Source: Candidatus Omnitrophota bacterium (GTDB lineage Bacteria > Omnitrophota > Gorgyraeia > Duberdicusellales > 4484-171). From it: a stretch of DNA of 5,406 bases. Both the position numbers and the translations under genes were made by a program. Of this stretch, positions 1-4,095 are shown in pieces. The DNA is taken from the NCBI GenBank assembly GCA_030631705.1, contig DAOVKQ010000059.1, forward strand, positions 1 to 5,406, given 5' to 3'. The notes beneath the pieces are model-generated. The model made no database searches, had not been told where the DNA came from, and saw nothing but the letters and a program-made list of their open reading frames with translations. Numbering within the stretch: the first letter of the stretch is position 1; every line of letters starts with the position of its first letter.

Positions 1-52
1 AAGCTATAGCAAAAATATTTACAAGACTAAGGCCTTTTTTTAATTTAATCAT
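1..52 (-). CDS. N-terminus of a probable membrane transporter, possibly an APC-type amino acid permease (3' end outside window)
   Basis: An ATG at 52-50 opens a frame that stays open to the left edge and reads MIKLKKGLSLVNIFAIA. A short basic start (KLKK) followed by a hydrophobic stretch is typical of a cytoplasmic N-terminus leading into a first membrane helix. The pattern 'LKK-x-LSL-x-x-(I/V)-F-x-IA' resembles the start of some bacterial amino acid/polyamine (APC) permeases, where a glycine-rich first helix follows. Only 17 residues are visible, so the family is a guess from memory of that pattern. No Shine-Dalgarno sequence is seen upstream. The other nearby ATG, at 57-55, meets a stop after one codon. 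The gene follows murF in the same direction, separated by the repeat-filled spacer. It could equally be another polytopic membrane protein. The low complexity of the spacer makes it possible, though less likely, that this is not a gene. Confidence 0.45.
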   Translation of the reverse strand, partial: MIKLKKGLSLVNIFAIA

Positions 53-64
53 GGCATCACACAA

Positions 65-180
65 GTCACATGTCACAAGTAAAGAAAGTCACAAAGACAC
101 AGGTCACAAGTAAAGAAAGTCACAAAGACACAGGTCACAAGTAAAGAAAGTCACAAAGACACAGGTCACAAGGTCACAAG
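65..180. repeat. GTCACA box array with three perfect 31-bp tandem repeats
   Basis: Nine direct copies of GTCACA begin at 65, 72, 88, 103, 119, 134, 150, 165 and 173. From 72 onward two units alternate: GTCACAAGTAAAGAAA (16 bp) and GTCACAAAGACACAG (15 bp). Together they make a 31-bp repeat present in three base-perfect copies at 73-103, 104-134 and 135-165, followed by two short partial copies. On the minus strand, which is the transcribed direction here, the box reads TGTGAC. The perfect identity suggests recent expansion by slippage or recombination. The array lies in the spacer after murF and stops 12 bases before the start codon of the next gene. Whether it binds a protein or is passive satellite DNA cannot be told from the sequence. 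Confidence 0.9.
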
Positions 181-232
181 AATTCTGGATTCCCGCTTTC
201 GCGGGAATGACACCCTGCCGCGGGAATGACAC
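180..232 (-). repeat. REP-like hairpin repeat, one full copy plus a half copy
   Basis: The full copy contains a perfect 8-bp stem at 189-196 and 201-208 (ATTCCCGC paired with GCGGGAAT) with a 4-base loop. Read in the direction of the murF transcript the loop is GAAA, a stable GNRA tetraloop. The flanks are AGAATTCTGG on one side and GACAC on the other. A half copy, CGCGGGAATGACAC, follows at 219-232 without its left arm. Palindromes built on 'GGATTCCCGC...GCGGGAATGAC' are dispersed repeats in many bacteria, broadly like REP or Neisseria dRS3 sequences. No U-rich tract follows the stem on the minus strand, so it is not a canonical intrinsic terminator. It may protect the 3' end of the murF mRNA. 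Confidence 0.8.
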
Positions 233-239
233 TTTTTCA

Positions 240-279
240 AAGAATTCTGGATTCCGCATCAAGTGCGGAATGACACTTT
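240..279 (-). repeat. Second REP-like hairpin copy, overlapping the murF 3' end
   Basis: This copy shares AGAATTCTGGATTCC and GGAATGACAC with the copy at 180-213 but has a diverged centre. The stem ATTCCGCA (251-258) pairs perfectly with TGCGGAAT (264-271) around a 5-base loop. Both arms have changed together relative to the other copy, so the hairpin is preserved, which suggests that structure matters or that the repeat families spread as hairpins. The murF stop codon (259-261) falls at the edge of the loop, and the last six murF codons lie within the repeat. Confidence 0.8.
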
Positions 280-1632
280 GCTAAGACCGGTAATGACTTT
301 CTCTAAGCGCATTGCCCGTGAGCCTTTAACTAAAACCGCGTCACCGGATATCAATTTACTAATAAGAAATTCTACAGCCTGTTCGGACGTTTTACAATAA
401 ATAATTTTATCGCCCGATAAACCTTTTTCTTTTGCCCCCCGGGCAATAAAACGGGATAATTTCCCTACGCATACAAGATAATCAACATTCATACCGGCAG
501 ACACAGCGCCGATTTCCCTATGCAGCTTATCCGTGTATGTTCCCAACTCAAACATATCACCCAAAACAGCTATCCTGCGCCCGGCCTTAACCGCCTTTAG
601 GCTGGTTAGAGAATCTTTCACTGACTGCGGGTTAGCGTTAAAACAATCGTTAATAACTTTTATATTTCTGATTTTTATAAACTCCGCCCGCATCGGGAGA
701 AATTTAAATTCATCCAGCATAGAAACCGCTTTCCTGCTATCGAGACCGAATACAGCGCAGGAAGCCGCTGCCGCGGCCAAAGCATTATAAATATTTTTAT
801 AAAATAAAGTATTTAAACAAACTTTATTCCCGTTTAGGAAAAAATATAAACGGTTATTTTTAAATTCAATGTTTTTAGCCTGAAAATGAGATCTTTTCTC
901 TATACCAAAAGTGACCACTTTTCTTTTAGCTGATATCTTTTTAAATTCAGCAAAATATTTATCATCCCTATTAAAAACGCAAATACCGTCTTTAGGCAGA
1001 GATTCAATAAGCTCAGCCTTTTCTTTAAATACTCCCCGCTCTGTTTTTAAACTATCCAGGTGTGTCTTTGATATATTGGTAACAATTCCCGCCTCCGGCC
1101 TGGCTATTTTACACAATCTCCGTATGCCGCCAAGGATATTGGTTTCCAGCTCCTGTATAAAGGCTTCTGTCTTACTGTCTATACGCAAAACCGTAAGCGG
1201 AACTCCGATAAAATTGTTAAAACTCGCGGCTGAAGCAACCGTGCGAAAAGAATTTCTTAACAAATAAAACATAATTTCTTTAGTCGTAGTTTTTCCGTTA
1301 GATCCGGTAATGCCGATAGTCTTAACATTAAACCGCAAACGCCAGTGTGCGGCGATATCGCCTAACGCCTTAAGGGTATCTTTAACCTCTATAACAGGCT
1401 TATTGACTTTTACGCGCCTTGAGACAACCGCCGCGGCAGCGCCTTTCGCGAAAGCTTCGCGGATAAAAGAATGTCCGTTAAAAGATGGTCCTTTTAAAGC
1501 AATAAATAAATCCCCTCTGTTTATGGCGCGGCTGTCAGTAGAAATTCTTTTGACTTTCGCGCCTAAATTAAGGTTATTTAATAACCTGCCTTTCGTAGCA
1601 TCGAGGATTTCTTTTATGGTTAGTGCTTTCAT
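259..1632 (-). CDS. murF: UDP-N-acetylmuramoyl-tripeptide--D-alanyl-D-alanine ligase (MurF)
   Basis: MurF is the ATP-dependent cytoplasmic ligase that adds D-Ala-D-Ala to UDP-MurNAc-tripeptide, the last soluble step before MraY. The 457 residues match the family's usual length of about 450-460. The N-terminal nucleotide-sugar domain carries STDSR (31-35). The central ATPase domain has the P-loop GITGSNGKTTTK (107-118), ASFNNFIGVPLT (136-147), TNISKTHLD (185-193, with the conserved His191) and the KxEL segment near 204-208 where Mur ligases carry a carbamylated lysine. The C-terminal domain has DCFNANPQS (329-337), LGDMFELG (357-364) and VLVKGSRAMRLE (433-444). One oddity is ELETN at 161-165, where the family usually has a glycine after 'E-(L/M)'. 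A strong purine-rich ribosome binding site precedes the ATG, 18 nt after the queA stop. The last residues (KVSFRT) and the stop are encoded by a REP-like repeat, so the native tail was probably replaced. Confidence 0.96.
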   Translation of the reverse strand: MKALTIKEILDATKGRLLNNLNLGAKVKRISTDSRAINRGDLFIALKGPSFNGHSFIREAFAKGAAAAVVSRRVKVNKPVIEVKDTLKALGDIAAHWRLRFNVKTIGITGSNGKTTTKEIMFYLLRNSFRTVASAASFNNFIGVPLTVLRIDSKTEAFIQELETNILGGIRRLCKIARPEAGIVTNISKTHLDSLKTERGVFKEKAELIESLPKDGICVFNRDDKYFAEFKKISAKRKVVTFGIEKRSHFQAKNIEFKNNRLYFFLNGNKVCLNTLFYKNIYNALAAAAASCAVFGLDSRKAVSMLDEFKFLPMRAEFIKIRNIKVINDCFNANPQSVKDSLTSLKAVKAGRRIAVLGDMFELGTYTDKLHREIGAVSAGMNVDYLVCVGKLSRFIARGAKEKGLSGDKIIYCKTSEQAVEFLISKLISGDAVLVKGSRAMRLEKVITGLSKVSFRT

Positions 1633-1636
1633 TTTT

Positions 1637-1649
1637 TCCTTTTTCCTTT
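1637..1649 (-). promoter_or_regulatory. murF ribosome binding site
   Basis: On the minus strand AAAGGAAAAAGGA lies just before the ATG at 1632-1630, with five A residues between the last GG and the start codon. It is the clearest Shine-Dalgarno sequence in the window and fixes the murF start. It also contrasts with purC and the four-helix bundle gene, which have none that I can recognise. Confidence 0.7.
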
Positions 1650-1650
1650 C

Positions 1651-2679
1651 TTAAATAATGAGCATTGCGTCGCCAAAACTATAAAATCTGAATTTTTTCT
1701 CCAACGCATAGCTGTACGCCGTTCTTATAAATTGCAGGCCGCCGAAAGAAGAAATCAAAACAAGATTTGTTGAACGGGGAAGATGAAAATTAGTAAGAAT
1801 ACAATCTACGATTTTGAACCTATACCCCGGCCGGATAAAAATATTCGCGCTGCCGCTTTGTTTATTTAAACAAAAAACTTCACCATCTTTTTCGGCCGCG
1901 CTCTCTAATGCCCTTACCACCGTAGTACCTACGGCAAAAACTCTTCCTCCGCTTGTCCTGGTCTCATTAATTACATCGGCAGTCTCCTGAGAAATAATAT
2001 AACTTTCTTCATCCATCCTATGCTCATCTATATTCTCAGCTTTTATCGGCCTGAAAGTTCCCATTCCAACATGAAGAGTTAGGTAAGCTATTTTGACGCC
2101 TTTAGAGGAAAGCTTACTAAGAAGCTCAGGCGTAAAATGAAATCCCGCGGTAGGCGCGGCAATAGCGCCTTCGATTTCAGCATAAACAGTTTGATACTGG
2201 TCGTCATTTCTTAATTCTTCCTTAATATAAGGCGGGGTGGGCATAGAACCGTAAAGACTCATTAATTTTCTTACGTTGGAAGGCGTAAATTCAAGCAGCC
2301 AGCTCCCTTTAGAAGTTTTCTCTAAAATCTTCCCCTTGAATTCCTCTTCGCCAAAATAAACACAAGTTCCCTGTTTCAGCCTCTTTGCCGGCTTTGCCAA
2401 AACCTCCCATACACCCCGCGGCAATTCTCTAATAAGTAAAAACTCTATTTTGGCGCCGCTCGTCTTTGTAGCAAAAATCCGCGCCGGAATGACCTTTGTA
2501 TTATTCAAAATCAAACAATCACCATTAGAAATAAAATCAGTTATTTGAGTAAAAACACGCTCTTTTATTGATTTATCCTTACGGTTTAAAACCAAAAGCC
2601 CGGAACTATCCCGGGCAGTTAAAGGATGCTGAGCAATACGCGCGTTAGGTAAGGCATAATCAAAATCATTTACCTTCAT
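1651..2679 (-). CDS. queA: S-adenosylmethionine:tRNA ribosyltransferase-isomerase (QueA)
   Basis: QueA transfers and isomerises the ribosyl group of S-adenosylmethionine onto 7-aminomethyl-7-deazaguanine in tRNA, giving epoxyqueuosine at the wobble base of GUN anticodons. The frame is open further upstream, to 2865 inside purC, but the family begins at MKVNDFDYALPNARIAQHP, so ATG 2679-2677 is chosen. This gives 342 residues, the normal length, and a start 7 nt after the purC stop. Family motifs in order are LNNTKVIPAR (58-67), YGSMPTPPYI (143-152), YQTVYAEIEGAIAAPTAGFHFT (162-183), LHVGMGTFRPI (202-212), GTTVVRALES (251-260), TNFHLPRST (296-304) and FRFYSFGDAMLI near the end. One visible deviation is SSGLLVL at 25-31, where the family usually has an arginine (SRLLVL). 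No strong ribosome binding site is seen, so translation may be coupled to purC. No other queuosine gene is present in the window. Confidence 0.96.
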   Translation of the reverse strand: MKVNDFDYALPNARIAQHPLTARDSSGLLVLNRKDKSIKERVFTQITDFISNGDCLILNNTKVIPARIFATKTSGAKIEFLLIRELPRGVWEVLAKPAKRLKQGTCVYFGEEEFKGKILEKTSKGSWLLEFTPSNVRKLMSLYGSMPTPPYIKEELRNDDQYQTVYAEIEGAIAAPTAGFHFTPELLSKLSSKGVKIAYLTLHVGMGTFRPIKAENIDEHRMDEESYIISQETADVINETRTSGGRVFAVGTTVVRALESAAEKDGEVFCLNKQSGSANIFIRPGYRFKIVDCILTNFHLPRSTNLVLISSFGGLQFIRTAYSYALEKKFRFYSFGDAMLII

Positions 2680-2686
2680 TAAACAA

Positions 2687-3589
2687 TTAATCTTCAATGT
2701 CTTTGCCGGTGAGTAAACGTAAGGCTTGTCTGTATTTTTCTTCTGTTTTCGCGATAACGTTCGGGGGAAGATCCGGGACAGGAGGATTTTTATCCCAATT
2801 GATCCTCTCAAGATAATCGCGCACAAACTGTTTATCAAAGCTGGGCTGGGAATGTCCGGGTTCATATTGCGCTTTGGGCCAAAAACGGGAAGAATCAGGA
2901 GTTAAAGCTTCATCGATAAGCACAACTTCATTATTGATAAGCCCAAATTCAAATTTTGTATCGGCGATAATAATTCCCCTGACATAAGCATAAATACGGG
3001 CGGCTTTATACATCTGAAGACTTATACCCTTTATTTTTTGCACCAATGTATTGCCTAAAAGTTTCTGGGCGCTATTGTAATCAATATTCTCATCATGGCC
3101 TTGCTCTTCCTTGGTTGTAGGAGTAAAAATCGGTTCCGGCAGTTTATCGGATTCTCTTAATGTTTCCGGCAAAGATATTCCGCAGATAGAAGAGCTTTTT
3201 TGATATTCTTTCCATCCTGAACCAGACAAATATCCTCTCACTATGCACTCTAAAGGAATAGCCCGCGCTTTCTTAACTATCATCGAACGGCCCCTTAAAA
3301 TATCAGCGTGACTTTTAAGGCTATCAAACTGTGTAAGGTCAAAAGTGACAAAATGATTAGGCACAATAACCCGCGAAAAACTAAACCATAAATAAGAAAG
3401 CTGATTCAGCACTTTACCTTTATTGGGAATACCCGTAGGCAAAACACGATCAAAACAGGAGATTCTGTCTGTAGCCACAAAAAGAAGATGTTTATCGTCG
3501 AGTTCATAAATATCGCGCACTTTACCGCGTTTTACAAGCTTTAAATCTTCAAATCTTGTATTATATATTATTTTACCACCCATAGACAT
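2687..3589 (-). CDS. purC: Phosphoribosylaminoimidazole-succinocarboxamide synthase (SAICAR synthetase, PurC)
   Basis: This enzyme joins CAIR and aspartate using ATP to make SAICAR in de novo purine synthesis. At 300 residues it is the long form, like yeast Ade1, not the roughly 240-residue E. coli form. Motifs seen are RGKVRDIYE (21-29), ATDRISCFD (39-47), PNKGKVL (55-61), PLECIVRGYLSGSGWKEY (112-129), EPIFTPTTKEEQGHDENI (152-169), DTKFEFG (210-216), LIDEALTPDSSRFW (224-237) and SQPSFDKQFVRDYLE (247-261). All key regions are intact, so it should be active. Two in-frame ATGs, codons 1 and 3, are both possible starts and neither has a clear ribosome binding site. It is the first gene of the tight purC-queA-murF run and lies downstream of the four-helix bundle cassette. 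No other purine gene is in the window. Confidence 0.97.
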   Translation of the reverse strand: MSMGGKIIYNTRFEDLKLVKRGKVRDIYELDDKHLLFVATDRISCFDRVLPTGIPNKGKVLNQLSYLWFSFSRVIVPNHFVTFDLTQFDSLKSHADILRGRSMIVKKARAIPLECIVRGYLSGSGWKEYQKSSSICGISLPETLRESDKLPEPIFTPTTKEEQGHDENIDYNSAQKLLGNTLVQKIKGISLQMYKAARIYAYVRGIIIADTKFEFGLINNEVVLIDEALTPDSSRFWPKAQYEPGHSQPSFDKQFVRDYLERINWDKNPPVPDLPPNVIAKTEEKYRQALRLLTGKDIED

Positions 3590-3593
3590 ATTT

Positions 3594-3610
3594 GATATTG
3601 TCTAAATATC
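3594..3610 (-). promoter_or_regulatory. Small AT-rich inverted repeat just before the purC start
   Basis: GATATT (3594-3599) and AATATC (3605-3610) form a perfect 6-bp inverted repeat around a 5-base centre, ending four bases before the first purC ATG. It occupies the place where a ribosome binding site would be expected. It could be an operator half-site pair or a weak RNA hairpin, but an AT-rich 6-bp palindrome can arise by chance in a spacer this rich in A and T. I did not find a convincing -35/-10 promoter pair. Confidence 0.25.
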
Positions 3611-3622
3611 TTTTGTTTTTTA

Positions 3623-3679
3623 AAACTCTAAATTCTAAACTCTAAATCCTAAATAAACACAAAATACAAAATACAAAAT
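3623..3679 (+). repeat. Left inverted flank of the four-helix bundle cassette (heptameric repeats)
   Basis: Four heptamers of type AAAYYCT (AAACTCT, AAATTCT, AAACTCT, AAATCCT; 3623-3650) lead into AAATAAAC (3651-3658) and then three perfect ACAAAAT heptamers (3659-3679). The block 3635-3666 is an inverted copy of 4052-4083 with 27 of 32 positions identical. Over 3623-3666 against 4052-4095 it is 35 of 44, counted by hand. Part of this identity comes from the low-complexity heptamers, but the shared CTAAATAAAC core and the same order of parts on both sides go beyond that. Confidence 0.75.
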
Positions 3680-3694
3680 CTAAAACCAAAAATA

Positions 3695-4054
3695 TCACTT
3701 TGACTTTTCAACAATTGCACCAAATATTTTTGTTAGTTCTGTTGCTTCTTGGATTAATGTTTCCTTTTCTCTAATCCAATCCCTTTTCGGTTCTATAAGT
3801 TCAAGCCAATATTTGCTTTCTTTTGCCTCTTTTCTACTTATCTTTATCCTCATTATAAAATCTTTCTTACTTAAAGATTCTTCGGCTTCAATATAATTAG
3901 CGCCGACTGATCCAGAGGCTTTAATAAGCTGCCTTGCATCCTCTATGCTAGCTAAAGTCCCCGGCAAATTCTTTACATAATCTCTTATCCTTTTTGCGAA
4001 TTTCTTAGTTCTTTCTCCTAAATCATACGGTTTTGAGTTTTGAGTTTCAGACAT
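3695..4054 (-). CDS. Four-helix bundle protein, 23S rRNA intervening-sequence protein (IVP/S23) family
   Basis: This is a 119-residue soluble protein with the family pattern YDLGERTKKFAKRI (10-23), LPGTLASIEDARQLIKASGS (30-49), VGANYIEAEESLSKKDF (50-66) and RKEAKESKYWLELI (74-87). Four amphipathic helices are expected, roughly at 11-30, 35-57, 62-87 and 95-117. Family members are encoded in 23S rRNA intervening sequences and are common as orphan genes in uncultivated bacteria; the Avd accessory protein of diversity-generating retroelements is a distant relative with the same fold. The biochemical role is unknown, though nucleic acid binding is plausible for so basic a protein. Residues 3-9 (ETQNSKP) are encoded by heptamer-like repeats, so the N-terminus extends into the flanking repeat. 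The ATG lies inside the right inverted repeat, 11 nt after the pckG stop, with no visible ribosome binding site, so it may depend on translational coupling. No reverse transcriptase or variable repeat is present. Confidence 0.93.
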   Translation of the reverse strand: MSETQNSKPYDLGERTKKFAKRIRDYVKNLPGTLASIEDARQLIKASGSVGANYIEAEESLSKKDFIMRIKISRKEAKESKYWLELIEPKRDWIREKETLIQEATELTKIFGAIVEKSK

Positions 4055-4095
4055 TTTGAGTTTATTTAGAGTTTAGGGTTTAGTGTTTCGGGTTT
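4052..4095 (-). repeat. Right inverted flank of the four-helix bundle cassette (heptameric repeats)
   Basis: On the minus strand four heptamers (AAACCCG, AAACACT, AAACCCT, AAACTCT) lead into AAATAAAC and then TCAAAATG, which contains the start codon of the four-helix bundle gene. Two more ACTCAAA-type heptamers follow inside that gene. The pckG stop codon (4066-4068) and its last nine codons also lie in this repeat. The arrangement mirrors the left flank in inverted orientation. In a transcript crossing both flanks, the two arms could form a long imperfect stem with the start codon at its inner end. Confidence 0.75.

Larger units (their letters stand above)
3623..4095 (-). mobile_element. Putative IVS-like cassette: four-helix bundle ORF between inverted heptameric repeats
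   Basis: A single ORF of the 23S rRNA intervening-sequence protein family is framed by imperfect inverted repeats of about 44 bp, giving a compact unit of about 473 bp. In bacterial 23S rRNA, intervening sequences carrying this ORF family have ends that base-pair. Here the same layout lies between pckG and purC. The right flank contains the pckG stop codon and the last pckG codons, as expected if the unit was inserted at the gene's end. I see no transposase, integrase or clear target-site duplication, so movement is inferred. If mobile, the unit would depend on something encoded elsewhere. Confidence 0.4.

Noticed and set aside
65..180. CRISPR array
   Set aside because: The units are contiguous tandem repeats with identical 31-bp periods; there are no unique spacers between them and no cas gene is near.
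189..208. Intrinsic terminator after murF
   Set aside because: The stem is strong, but no U-rich tract follows it on the minus strand; a protective or REP role is better supported.
533..790. Plus-strand open frame inside murF
   Set aside because: It is antisense to a well-conserved gene, has no recognisable motif and no ribosome binding site.
911..1654. Two plus-strand open frames (911-1267 and 1310-1654) antisense to murF
   Set aside because: They mirror the codon pattern of murF on the opposite strand and show no protein-like motif.
2680..2865. Upstream extension of the queA frame into purC, giving a 404-residue product
   Set aside because: The extra 62 residues overlap purC coding sequence, have no resemblance to QueA, and the family start motif MKVNDFDYALP begins at 2679.
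3590..3694. Sigma-70 type promoter for purC in the AT-rich spacer
   Set aside because: Many TTTAGA- and TATTTT-like words occur because of the heptamers, and no pair stands out at proper spacing.
3695..4054. Avd accessory protein of a diversity-generating retroelement
   Set aside because: The fold family is related, but there is no reverse transcriptase, template repeat or variable gene in the window, and the sequence fits the IVP consensus better.
4061..4095. Eukaryotic (plant-type TTTAGGG) telomere repeat
   Set aside because: The heptamers resemble it by chance, are degenerate and few, and lie between bacterial genes.
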